64,000 nt of DNA from positions 6,406,565 to 6,470,564 of the forward strand of contig JAKZAN010000001.1 of assembly GCA_023053545.1 (NCBI GenBank). Reading direction: 5' to 3'. Shown piece after piece: positions 23,782 to 36,853 of the stretch (position 1 is the first letter of the stretch; each line of letters opens with the position of its first letter). The stretch is from Lepidurus packardi. Taxonomy: Eukaryota; Arthropoda; Branchiopoda; Notostraca; Triopsidae. The position numbers and the translations under genes were made by a program. The notes beneath the pieces were generated by a model. It had not been told where the DNA came from, did no database searches, and saw only the letters and a list, made by a program, of their open reading frames with translations.

Positions 23782-26400
23782 GAAAGGCGTGAAAATGTTC
23801 GTGGACTTGTGACAGATTTTATTCGACTACTTTGTCAAGACTCATGTGATTGGTTTTGAATAAAAGTGAATAATGTGTGGTTAAGGCAAAAACCGCAGCA
23901 CTTGAAAACTCGTGCTTGTGAACGGAATGGAAGACGTGTCACTTTTTTTGCACTCTTGGTATCGTCGACTTTGCCGTATGTCTTGGTTAAATTTTCATGA
24001 CTGGCATCTTATATCAAGTAATGCCGATAAATAAAAACTTGTTTTTTGGTGTACTTAAAACAAAAATTTAACGTATTGCTTCTTTTGATACGGCTTCGCA
24101 GCTTGCATCCAAGCGTTATTCGGTATTTCCGTTAAAAAAAATTAATACGAAAAAACAGCTCTCTGTCGAAAGGATAATTAACAAATCAAAGAATCAAAAA
24201 CAATAACATGTGTACAGTTGTTAACAACGAATCTTTCTATGTTTTCGAAAATATTATGAGAAAAAAATGCAGAAAAAAATAAAAAAAATCTGCACGTATA
24301 CGCTTCCAGCTCGCCTTAAGTCTTGTTGGGTGAATTATTTTCAGCAGCGAAGGCAGGTAACAATTTTCTATTTTTACAGCTTTTAAGATACATTTCCTAA
24401 ACTGAAATTAGCAGGGACGGTTCTTTGTTATCCACTGGAAGGTCCCTCTAGGACTGTCTAGCCTGCTTCATGTTCTCAACACATTATCGATTGATGTTGG
24501 CCGCTGTTTTTGGGCCTATGGAAATGTCTTCTGTATGCTTAATTATACCGTTGGTTATTCATCTTCCCTATGAACTGTTATTTGGGCTTCACGGATTTTC
24601 TTCTGCAAGCCTAACTAGTAAATTTCTTACTACTGAAATAAATTTGGATTTTGTTTTCTAGTTATAAATGGTTTGCGAAAGTCACTTTGAAGCATGCAAG
24701 CTTGGGTAAACTTGTCAAAGTTTAAAACTATTCCGTTAGTGCATGTTGTTTACTTTAGCGTTTTCATATATAGCAGGCCGAGTAAGTCATATTTGCACTA
24801 GAAAAATTGTGCTTGCAAATATGTGTTGGGTATTTTGAAAGGGGGTTCTATGGGATTGGTACTATAAATAAATAAATGTAGTGGTGGATACAGCCTATAT
24901 GAGCACTTTCTTCTTTGTTCTTCGTATTGGCTAACTGCGTAAATACTTGTGTTTGTGTGAGAAAATTTCAAATGGTTTGATATAACATTGGACAAACTCT
25001 TTGAACCGGTTGCTCTACGACTTGGATGAAATGGGAGAAGTAGAAGGCGAAAGCAACGGCCAAGAGATCTGTATAAGCCATCCTTGAAAAGAAAGTAGGA
25101 GGGAAAATAACGCTGTTAGGCCTAGAGGCCGTGTGATGTGCCAAGGCCTCGGATGTTCGTTAGCCAGGCCTTGGGGCACTAAACTGGACGGGGGGACATT
25201 CTTCTAGCGGACCCTTTTTCTTTGGCTTATAGATTGAGGGTTTGAGCTTGAAGCTTGCTTTTGCCATTGCCATTGAAAATTGTAAAACTGAAAAATACAC
25301 GTTTTCAAGCGGCAAAATGTTTATTCTATATTTGGTTAGGGTTTTCAAAAGAACACGTATGTTTTATGCTTCAGTTGTTTATGTTTACCAAAATGAAACA
25401 TATCTAATAAAAATGCATTGTTGTTTCGCAGGAACGATACACAAGATGAGCGTACAACTGGTAACGAATTACAGGATATATAATTCGAGATAATTTAAGT
25501 TTGTCGGGTTACACCTAGAATAACAACAAGACTGTATTAGAAAAATAGTTGTCCCCTTGACAATTAGTCCGATCCGGTTGATACAGGACTTCCAGTGAAA
25601 ATACATTGATCGGGAACGTTTCGGTTGAGGCAGCCATTTTATGAGCTAATTTTTACACGATGTGTTATAACCCGAGTCCCGAAAGCCTTACTTGATGACT
25701 TGCACCGAGCAAGAAAAAACTCCTCCGTGATCAATACATTGGTTAAATGAAGAAGTGATTTATATATTTTCAAATTATTTTTTCTTTTTTAAGTGTTACT
25801 TCTGTAAAAACATGATTTGCTGTATTTAGCCTTGTGTGAATTGTATGTTATGTGTGGTGAACCGAAAGCTGCTGGCCACGCGCAATTATATGAAAACGTG
25901 TTATTATACAAAAGCTGAGCAGTTTAAGTGGCGTAATAAATGTGGCAGCTTGGATTCGAATCTAATTTGAATTTGGTAACCTTAATGATAACTTAGAAAA
26001 GGCACTTCCGTAGCATTCAACGACAGCTGCTGGCTTATGATAGCTTGGTTTCTTTGACGGAAATTACTCAAATTTTACCGGTTCCGTTTTGCCCCCAGAT
26101 CTTAGAAACGTTTTATTTTTCTTTCTTCTTTTTCACGCATTTTAGAAAATTTCTGAACCCCTAACATTTCCTCTTCCTTGGCTCTCTCCAATTATTTAAC
26201 TTTTCAGAATAAATTCGCAGTAACTCTTCCTGGCTCAATTAAATATTCTGGTTGTCAGTGAGCACAAGGAGCAGATTATTGTACTTCGAGCAGATTATTT
26301 AACGTTAAAAACATCCGACGAAAATTGGTTCATTCGTTTTTTTCCAGCTCAGGCATTCGTTAAGACACAGTACGGTGATAGCGTTCATGATATACACATG
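23782..26400. other. Intergenic, no gene seen
   Basis: AT-rich stretch with A-rich and T-rich runs near 24.1-24.3 kb. Three AGGCCT palindromes fall between 25.1 and 25.2 kb. No coding frame, RNA gene or inverted-repeat element stands out. Confidence 0.5.
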
Positions 26401-26429
26401 TGCTGCCCCACCCTAGCGTGTACCGCGAG

Positions 26430-26996
26430 CCAATACCATAAGAAGGCGGGAAAGCGTCATGAGCCACGTGACGCAAAGCGCTGACCAATCACGTGGAGGG
26501 TTCCATTTGAACCGCCTGGGCAGGCGGTAACCGGGGCCCTGCGGGATGAGCCCCCCGACTTGTTTCGGGTGGCGATATTGCTGTCCTCCTTCCCACCACC
26601 CTCTTCTTTTTCCGGGGTCCTATGCTCCATGGCCGTGGGACCGGGGGAGAACCCACCCCGGCTCCGTCTTTCTTTCTCGTCTTCCTCCTACCCACCATCG
26701 CCCTGCGTTCCCTGTTGCCCTGTTCCATCGCGGAGCGGAAGTCGAGTAGCACACTACTACACAAGCAAAAGGCGAGGAGTTTGAGTTCGAGTTGCTTGCT
26801 TCGCTTCGCCTTCGCGCGAACTTCCTTTTGGTCTTTGGTGTTGGTGTGGTTGCGTGGTGGTGGTGGTGGTGCGGTGGCACGCTGACTACCTCTGGGGTCA
26901 ACGTGGACTTTGAAATGATAAGCGTTTGGCGTGAACATATTTAGCCAGTTGAGCCTCTCCTTTGGATTACACCAATACAGAAAATTCCTATAAAAA
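26430..26996 (+). promoter_or_regulatory. Candidate Imp promoter region
   Basis: The base composition rises into a GC-rich block upstream of Imp. It holds two E-box palindromes CACGTG (26465-26470 and 26490-26495) flanking a CCAAT box (26485-26489), and another CCAAT at 26430-26434. A TATAAAAA at 26989-26996 lies about 280 bases before the start codon. These are standard core and upstream elements. Which of them set the start site cannot be told from sequence alone. Confidence 0.4.
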
Positions 26997-27273
26997 TTCG
27001 TGCGTGCTCCTGTGGTTTTTTGTGTTGTTAGTACCACACATCTTGGGGCTTCTTCATTCTGGCTTCGATCAGGGTTCATTCCAAAGCCGCAAAAAAAGGA
27101 GCTTAAAAAGGGGGGGGGGGAGGTTGGTGATATTCAAGCTAACGTTGTTGTGCGCGGGAACTTAAATTATCCCCACACCGACCTGTCACGGGCTAAACCC
27201 CTGAGCCTACCGTAAAGGAAATTTTCGTCCGTTGATCTTTGTCAACCCAGCCGAGTTCCAATTACCCTGGAAA

Positions 27274-30200
27274 ATGAGTAGCAAACTTTACATCGGGAAT
27301 TTGCCTGCCGAGGTGAATGAAGCCTTTTTGCGGCAATTGTTGACAGACCATAATTTGGAGGTTAATTCCGTATTAATTAAGCGGGGTGGCTACGCTTTTA
27401 TTGATTGCCCGGAGCAAAATATTATCGAAAAAGCCATTGAAAAACTCAACGGTAAGTAGCAAGCCAAGATGTAAGATTACTGCGTATTATGACGCTTTTC
27501 CTGCCATGGGTAAATTAATTGTGTTCGAAGTAAGTCAAGGATGACATTTCTCACATCGCATGGTCATGACGTGTATTTCGAGTTTGTTGTTGGGTAACAT
27601 GGGAGTAACGTGGGTAAGGAATGTGCAGTGCAAGGCGTGCAATGTCAATGTCCACTGCAAGAAACGTTGCCACCAAAAACTCCGCCTTTAGGGAGGGAAA
27701 AGCCAGCCTTCGTTTCATTTCGGACGTTGCGTATTTTCGCTCGTTAGGCGGTCAGGCGCGCGCTATACTGGACCATCATCTGAGACGTGGCTTGAGCGGA
27801 AAAAGTAAGCCGGGCTCGCCTTTAACCCGTGCTGAGGCAAGCCTAGCTCGGGCCCTTTTGGTGCGCCAAGCCTGGCTGTCAAACCCAGGCAAAATTCCCC
27901 AGCCATAGGTTCGTTAGCCTTGTGCACAGCATAGAGTGAGCATGCTGGATGTGCCAGGGGTTTTCTTTTGCCTTCTGTAGTTCCTTAATTTGAAGCCATT
28001 TGAAGCAGTCACTTAATTACAAAAATGTGTGGCGGCAGGATTGAATAAAAAAAATCGGGTAAATATGGGCATTTTGCTTTCTTTACAACAAGTTCAAGAT
28101 TTAACGACACCTCGTGTAAAATCAAGTTCGATTTTTTGAGGGCTAAAAGCATGCCGCCCAGTTTCTAATAACGAGCCTATTTTGCAAGCTTTCAAACGTG
28201 CATTTCTGTATGTTTTAAGAGTTGGACTTCCTCAACCAGGCTTCAGTGTGCATGTTGTTCCTCTCATTTGGGCTTGAGCATAATATGGCTATTTGATAAA
28301 TGGATCTTGACCATAAGCTCTAACGTTGTCGCATAAGTTAGCTAGGCCGGTAAGCTGGTCATCTTGAAAGCTTTTTCATGTATAGGACTAGGAAAATCTT
28401 CGGAGGAAGTTTGCCAACTTACGCCGTCATATCTAGAACTTAACTCATCTTTAGAAACTTATTCATGACCTAGGCAGGTTGGGAATGGTCCCGCCGACCC
28501 ATAGTTTAAGCAAAAAGGGTATGGTGGTGGGTTTAGGCCTAAACCGTCCATGGAACTGGCCGTGCAAATTGTCCGTAAGTTAGGTTACACTTCAGCACCT
28601 CCATGTGGCTTACATGCTAGCTGAAAATGTGGGGCGTAGAGAGTTTCTAACAAGGATGATGTCTACTTCTGTTTGTGTTTGTTTTCCATTCGGAAAACTC
28701 TGATGCGCTCTAGCGTGGATTTTTAATGACTCCAACTCCCTTGTCGATTTTGAGGAGCCGTCCAGACTTTGCAGCCTGTCTTCTAGTAAATTACAATGGA
28801 CATGAAATAATGACGAGGCTGAAGCTGTTTAATTAACGAATTTTATCAATAAAAACGCTGGGTATGACTACTGCAATTAAGATTATGGTATTTTGAGGAA
28901 GTTGCTCCAATAGAAGTGCGTCAGCCATCACGATTGGGACAAAAAGCTTGTCGTAAAACTATTATTGAACAAGGTATAAATAACTTTGGGAAAACTTGTT
29001 CTTGATAGATACAATTGATAGTGTTCCCAGAAAACCTTTGCAAACTGTGCTTACAAATGGGCTAAAGATGCATATTTCGCATGAATTTAGGCCTCAGAAC
29101 CAACATGTATCACACGTGCTTCCTTAGCTTATTAACTAGAATGCACTCAACGTTCCAATTGGGAGGGAAGCAGTGTTTGGTGTAAAGTGACGGTTGCAAC
29201 TGCAACTACCCAACGCTCCAAATAATCGTCGAAAAGGCTAGCCTACTTGACTGTAAGACAGGCCCAGAATCGATAAATTGATCGACACTGCCGGCTGAGG
29301 CCTCGGCAAGCCTCGGGCGTAACTTTGAGGGTATATAGAACGTTTCTTAAAGATTGCACGTTTCATGAAACGTGCAATATACATACAACGTTCATGAAAC
29401 GTGCAATCATTTAAGAATTAATTACACTTTAAGACGCATGCATTAAGAATTCTCCCTAGTGTGTCCACGTCGTTTTGTCTTTGTACGTTGCCGGTCAAAT
29501 AATAAGGTGAGAGGTGACAACGGACGCAAATAATACGCTGTTTATATGTCTATAATAAGACAGCATAATTTATAATTTGCATGTGAACAGTCACCCTAAA
29601 CCGTATATAAACCAATTTGCACTGCTTTTTTCTGTCGCTTGGATGGGTCTGTTGAGCTATCACAGGTTGGTCGTCACCATAGGGAAGCTCATTGAAACAT
29701 AATGGTAGGACATGGAAGTAAAAACTCTATAGTACTTTTGGGGGTTTTGAACACTAGCGACTGTACTGTACTTGTGTAAGTATAAAGCATTGAAGCGCTA
29801 TTGTTCGCTTTTAGTCCATATCCACCTGACCTATGGTGAAACTTACACCACCAACACCTCCGCCCAATTCCTGGATTGGTCTTTCTAAGCGCGTCTACCA
29901 CACAGTGTCGTTGGGGTGCTGGGGAGGTTGTCCATCGAGTTCTTAAACCTTTTTTTCTAGTAGTGTTGGGGATCTTTTCTGTGAGAAAGCATGGCAGGTC
30001 TCATTTCCTTCAATGTAAAAGAAAAGAGAAAAAAATTAGCTGCGTAGACTCAGAGACTATTCATTTGCTAAGGCCACACTTGTGCGTTGTTACCTTCTGC
30101 TGTGGCAGTGCTTGTCACGATTAATATGCAGGTATGCCGGTCGGAATGTTGCCTTTTGCTGTCTTAAGAAATAGCGAGAAGGAACCAGGGCTGGTTGGGC

Positions 30201-33200
30201 TCATCTGAACGAACCAGCCAGCAACTTTCTTCGCGTTTGATACTTTCGCATGTGTTACGTCGCCTTGGGAAGGCCGTAAGGAAGACCCTCACGTGAAGGC
30301 AACAACATCGATTCACCTGTTCTTGTTCTCTCCGCTTTGCCCTCAACCTTTTGCCGTGTAACCACTTCCATATACAGAACTTGCTCATTGCCTCCCATTA
30401 CTGGGCGCTTCGTTTCAGAGCAAAAACAGTCAACTTGCTGGGTTTGTTAATAGGGTCTTGGTTTTTACGGTGTGACAGGATCTTTAAAAAAAAGTTTAAA
30501 AGAAGTCGAAAAAAACATTTTTTTGCTTGTCAGGAACAACCTTCGGTTATGGCCTTTTGTGTCAGTCCTAGGAGCTGGACGACAGCTGATACTTGCTGTC
30601 TGGAAAGAAAATGCGTTTATGAGGGAATTTTGGCAGGAGGGCAAAGGGAGTATTGAATAATGGGGGTTGCTCTTTCTTCTGCAACTCAAAACAGTGTCGG
30701 AACCCAATGATTTGTGCTCCGCAACCGGTAGCCGGTGTTTCCTACTTAGTACTTGACACATAACCCACATTGACTTCACTTGTCTCCCTCCTGCCCCTCC
30801 CGTTGTTTCCACCCCTTTATAGTGGTGGTGTTGGTGGCAACGATGAGAAATTCTTAGCCTTCTTGGCTACTTCTTCAGAGCCAAGCATTAAGGGTCTCGG
30901 CTTCCGGAAATAAGAGAGCTTTTATTTCCCCAGCTCAATAAAGTCACCTGAATAGTTGCGAACTTTCTTTTTTGGATTAGCGTAGCTTTTATTACGCACG
31001 TCCCATGAATATCTTTACTAATGGAAACAAATGTTTTTCGTCGTAGGTTACAGTTTTATGGGCTCAACTTTGGTGGTGGAACCATCCGTGGCCGGAGGAG
31101 GACGTAGAAGGTATGTTTTTCATTACATAAGTTAATTCTAAGTTTTTTGTCACAAAAAAGCATTAAATGTTACTGGTCATGACCGTTTCTGTGATACAAC
31201 CAATGCTACATACGCCCCTCGCATATGGGTAGTACCCTTGGTACATAATTGTACCAAGGGTACTACTACCCATGCTCAGGAAATTTTTTTCCAGAATGTT
31301 AATTTATTCCTTTAGTGTTAAATTAATTAGATAAATATCTTTCCTTAAGGCGAAAGGGATAATTTAAGGTTAAATGGGAAACAAATTATGTTTTAACGTA
31401 AATAATATAATTTAATTCATATAATATAATGTTAAAGGAAAATGTTCATATTCTCGTATGATTATATTTTCTTAGCCAGGTTTATTAAGGCTAGGTGGTT
31501 CTGTACGCAATTGTGTCGAAGATTATGTATTTATAATTGAGAACTGCTATTTTTTGGGCCCAATCCTTGAAAGTATTTTATTTAGTAACACTGGATTTTA
31601 GTTCGCTCAATATTCCGAAAGGGTTTTCTTTTGGGGTTACAAAAGAAGGCTCCGAAATCAGATCTTTGAAGCTGAAAGTTTTTGCTTTCTTTCCCTCGAG
31701 TATGCGCATACGTATTTGTGCTTTAGTTTTACACGAAGTAGGCCTAGTTCTTGCCGCATCCCCAAAATTTGAGCCCAGGAGCAGAGGGGACCACGAGTTC
31801 TTCTTTTGGCTTGCTCACTCCCCTCAGTCTTTTGGGTCTTTCCTTCCCATTTCCCTCGTTTACTGCCCCATTCTATGTTCACAACGGCCTATCCTAATTT
31901 CCTTCCGTCCTTTCAGAGATTCTCTAGCCTTTCATTCAACCCTCGTTTTCGTAAGACGTTTGCTTTCCCGCTCTGCGCCATGTGAGCCTTTTGCTATGCC
32001 TCTTCCTCTGGCAACGCCTCACGTCCTAACAGGAACTTGGTGTGCTTGGCAGGCAAAGAGATCCCCATAGCATCTAAGTTGAAGAACGGAGTATTGTTCG
32101 CATCGTTTACAATCCGTACAATCCTTTACGGAAAACTGGGCCTTTTAGTCTATTATTTGAACTAGCTTGGCTTTCAGGCTAAAGTTAACAATTCCAAATG
32201 CGTTTTCGTTCTTTTTCATCAGCTCCCTCCCATTTTTGTTGGAATTTTTTGTTCCCTGTATCGATGACGTTCGCTTGCCAGTCTGTCTAGTATTATTATG
32301 CTGTGAAGTTTTGAACTCGGCTTGACCCCTAAAGGCCTACTTTTAACTTACTCGGCTTGACTCCCTAGCAGTAAGCCTTGTCAATGATAGTTTTCCACTG
32401 GCAAATGAGCCTACTGTAGATCTGCCTCTCCCAGGGACCTACTGGTGCGCCCAGCCCAAAAATGGAGTAAAAATGAAGGGGAATAGAAAATAAGGGGGTT
32501 GAGAACTTTGAAAGGTACCGGAAACGCCTGTAGTTAAGTGTTTATAAAAGCGAATTATTTGCACCCACGACAATTAAGTACCCCATCGTAAGGTTTCAAC
32601 ATTCAAATGAAAAAAAAGTCGAATTGGGAGTGTCATGGTCGGGTTGAAAATAATAGTTGAATCTTTATCATGTGATTCGTTGCACCTGTGAGTCTCACCC
32701 TGAGGTCCTCAGTGGTGGTAATTAGAGGCACGAAGATAGCTGAACACACGAAACTACTCGCTTCTAATCAAAATCACATTCTGCGAAACGTCGTCTTCAA
32801 TTCAGTTTCACGCTGCTCTAAATCTACTTTAAAACAAGAAAATTAAGAACACTTTTCTTTAGAAATTCAATTCGACAAGGATTATTCGGTTAATTTTCAA
32901 ACCTTTAAAATAATAATGATTTTGTGGTAAACATAAAGCGTAATAATTTTGAAGTAAGAGCCGAGTACACTTTCGAAGCCACGGATACAAAGAAAATTAC
33001 CGAGTTCGATCGGCCCGCAGCTTTTTTTTTTCGTTTCTGGGGCATATTTTGTGGTAAAACGTAACTTTTTAAGACCAAAAGTGTTTTTTAGAGCAACTGC
33101 TCCACGAGACCAGCTTGACATGTGCAAATAATTAAAACAAATTATAATTAACTGAAAGGGAAATCTTGGAAGCACCAATATGTGCGTTCAAATCCAACAT

Positions 33201-36200
33201 GTCGGATTTAAGTTGCTTCGTTGATTTATTTAACGTTTTTATTTAGATAATAGTTTAGATTGTATAAATCAGCCATTTGTTAAGTTGCAACGTATCGTTA
33301 AACCGTGCGAATCATAGGAATCGCACTAGTTGTAGTGCAGTCCGCCATTACACGAGCACGTCCGCTATTAGCAAGTCGAGTTCGTGTAATTAGAGCTAAG
33401 TGAAGCCGTTGTTGAGAACAGCGCGCTCCCGTGCGACCGCCATTTCGTGTACTACTGCTGCATGCGCGTGGGTCCCGTAATGGCGGACGCGTAACCTCAA
33501 CTACGGCAATTCTTGAAATTTTAACGCTTTTAAGATTCGGTAGCTGGGGAAATTTCACGTTTATTTACTCATCTCTTACTGTATTTAAATATACTGAACA
33601 AATGCATTCCATTTTAGTTGCTTGAATACAGTTAATTGTTTTATAGTTTAAATGACTTTCAGCTTTAACTAGTTAAAAAGTATTTAAATCCAAGTGTCTA
33701 CGATGACTTCGTTGATAAACTTCGTCGAATTTCATAGACATTCGTGCTTAAAAATTGAGGAAGGAAAGTAAGAAAGAATATACAGACACGGAGTGTAAGC
33801 AGAAAAAAGTAGGGAACTTGTTGTACACAATTTTAACGCTAGATGTCTAGGTGTAGTGGTTCGTCCTAATAATTTCCATGCTGGATCTTTTCTATCAAAG
33901 CCCGGTGCTTGGCGGGCGCCAAGGGGCTCGTGCCGTGAAAATGCACTTCGGGCACGTAGCATTGCGCGGTGGGATATCACGTAAAAAGAGGCGGAGCCTA
34001 ACGGTACTAAGCGGCCATGCTGGTCTTTTTACGCGGGCGCATACCGAGGCCTATAACCTATTTCTCCCTCCTCCCACCATCCTCCCAAGCCTTTTTATTC
34101 TGTCGTATTTTCCTTTCTTAGGGCTCGGACAAAAGTATGAAGACTTTTCTCACCCGTCCAAACTTGTTTTCAACTCCAAACGAACGGCTTTGCTATCACT
34201 GAATACGCAAAGACGCTAATTAATAGCAAAGAAGCTGAGGAATTTGAGAGATAAGGAGCAAAGACGTGCACGAATTCATTTTGAAAAGGAAACCAGAGTT
34301 TGGACGTCAATCTTGAATGTCGTGTAAGAAGGTGCCTTAATCTTCCACCTTTTTTAACTCGATTATCTCCTGAAAGAAAAGTACAAAGCCTTGTTTCTAT
34401 TTCCATTACTGCTAAGCAATTTTTTTTACTGTTAAGCAGTTTTTCCCCGGCAAACACAAGTGTAGAAGGATTTTCATGTTAAATCTTTTGTATCCATTTT
34501 CTAGACCAAAATCCAGAACACACAGATTTTGATTTGAAATGTCTTTCTGATAGTCTCAAGTGTTGAAGTACGATGCAGCAAACTAGGGTAGTTAGCAGAA
34601 TTCTATATTGGCTATATTTAATTTATATTGGCCCACGCGATGGTATCGAAATGAGTCATCTTAATGGAAGGTGTGTAGAATTATTTGCATACGAAAGTTT
34701 GTGTAACATATTAGCTGATATAATGGTCAAGGCCGGAAGTACGATAAGCTTGGTTTTTTTTAAAGAGGTCACAACAACCCAGTTTTGGACGTAAGAAGGG
34801 GAAAACAACAAATCAACGTATTATTTACGTTTCTCCGGATGTACGTAAGAAGCTTATTGCAGAAATTGGGTTAAGTATGGGTGAGGGCAGACCTTTACCG
34901 GGTTAAATTGGATTGTTTGCATGTGTTGCAGCTTTTAGGTCATCTTTGTTCGCTATGCACAAGCCTCCTTTTTTCTAAGCTAAAAAGATAAGCTTCTAGA
35001 GTGTAATTTTTATTTTGTCAGTTCCTTATAGATTTTAATTTTTTTAAAGATACAAAAATCCTTTAAAAAAGTAAATCTTAGATTTGGTTAAAGAGATTTG
35101 TAAACTCGGAAATGGTATTTTTTGAGCATTAGAAGTGCCGGATTTGTCAGCCATGAATTTCATAGTTTGTTGGAACTTCACGACTGATCGCAATAAAATG
35201 GCCATGGAAATAAATTGTTGTCGATTGTGACACAATATTATTTTTACAAACTAATAATAGGAGAACCAGAACGCTATGTTCGTTTTGTCAGTTCCTATTC
35301 CTATCCATGAACTGTGAAATATAAAACTACTTTCCATTTCGTATTGGAACTATTTGGTTGCTTTTCCGAATAAGTTGCTCAAAGAATTATAGAAAATAAA
35401 GTTGGATAGGTACCATTTATTAATTGTATTCATGCATAATTATCATGCGATTTATTCATGCTTAAAGCATTACAGCATTGTGAGAAATAAAATTACATTG
35501 TACCATTTATTAATTGTATTCATACGTAATTATCATGTGTTTCATTCATGCTTCAAGCATTAGGGTTAAACCGTATTGCTGGAAGAAAAAAGTAAACCAC
35601 AAGATAAATGACGTTTTAAACTATTTAAATACCAATTTGTGTGCTCTTGTCGTATGTAAGTGTTGGCATTGGGTAAAAATTAGTTAATATTTGCTTATGG
35701 CTTTTTGTCTCTTGTCGTCAGCCTTTTTCTTTCCAGCTGAGAATTCCTCACTTCCTCGCATTATGTATTGTTATGTTAATGCAGAAAAACAAAGAACTGT
35801 GTACGGATGGTGCTCATGTGGTGAAAGGTGAGAAAAGCTAGGGTTGCGTTTGCGTAACACCTTGGTTGAAAACTCACGAGTCAACTACACACATCAAGCC
35901 CACAGTGCTTGGTTAAACAAGAAATAAGATTCTGGTGCAAGTTCTCATGACAGTTTTGTTTTTGAACTCACTCTTTCCCACTCGGTTGGTACAAGTTCTC
36001 TCTTAAGCACTTTTCTAGTGTATAGGCGCCGGGTGAACTTTTGATTGCTTGGAACACGTTTGCTTGTTGGGTTTGTTGAGTCGCAAGATGTTTTGAGTCG
36101 AGCCCCCCCCCCCCCCCCCCCTTCTCTCAGTATCACACCGCGGGTTTTCTCAATCGTGAATTTTTGGCCAGCTACACAATGTGTTGTCTAGGGCTCGCGT

Positions 36201-36809
36201 GTTATGTACAATGCACACATAAATCCAGTTTTTGTGGAATTTGGGAGAAGAAGCCAAAGCCAACTGGGACGAAGGAGAGTTTGACAAAAAGTACTCAGTT
36301 GAGCGCTCAACGAAAGGCCTGTTTTGAAGCCTGGCTCGATAAAGGGGAGGGGGGTGGAGCCAAATTTGGTCCCCCGGCTGGACGTGGGCCTAAAGTAGGC
36401 CTGGCACGCTCCAAGAAAACGGGAACGTTTTGGGCTCCACAACCTATGATAATCTGACTAGCCGGCTTTTTTGCTCTCCCTCGGATTTTTACCTTTCGCA
36501 CGGTCGGCCCGAGTATTTGTCACGGAATCAGGTAGTTTACCCCAGGGGTGAAATTCGCGTACAAGCCCTAAAAAGCATGCTGTAGCATCCCAGAACTAAA
36601 AAAATATAGGACGGTAAAAGAGAGCCAAAGCCGTTTGGTCTCACTGGATTTAAGTTGCATAACATCCTTTTCCTCGAAAGCATTGTGGGTTGCATTGTGG
36701 ATCAAATCCTTATTTTTCACCCCGAAAGGCATCTTGTCCTACTGGTTCTTGCGCCCAAAAGTCAGAGCCTGGCAAAAAATTGGCGACCACATCCTACCAG
36801 GATCTTTTT

Positions 36810-36853
<44 letters not shown>

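Noticed and set aside
26489-27079. 196-residue minus-strand frame over the Imp promoter
   Set aside because: It contains His and Pro runs made by simple GGT repeats and covers the promoter/5' UTR of Imp. It is a shadow of GC-rich sequence.
27621-27908. 95-residue plus-strand frame in Imp intron 1
   Set aside because: No acceptor or donor fits the Imp phase at this place and the product is not recognisable.
31537-32070. 177-residue plus-strand open frame in Imp intron 2
   Set aside because: It begins at a non-ATG codon, has no domain I recognise, and shows no exon-like borders.
33340-33490. Inverted 12-base pair GTCCGCCATTAC / GTAATGGCGGAC
   Set aside because: The arms are 130 bases apart with no target duplication or further symmetry; too weak to call an element.
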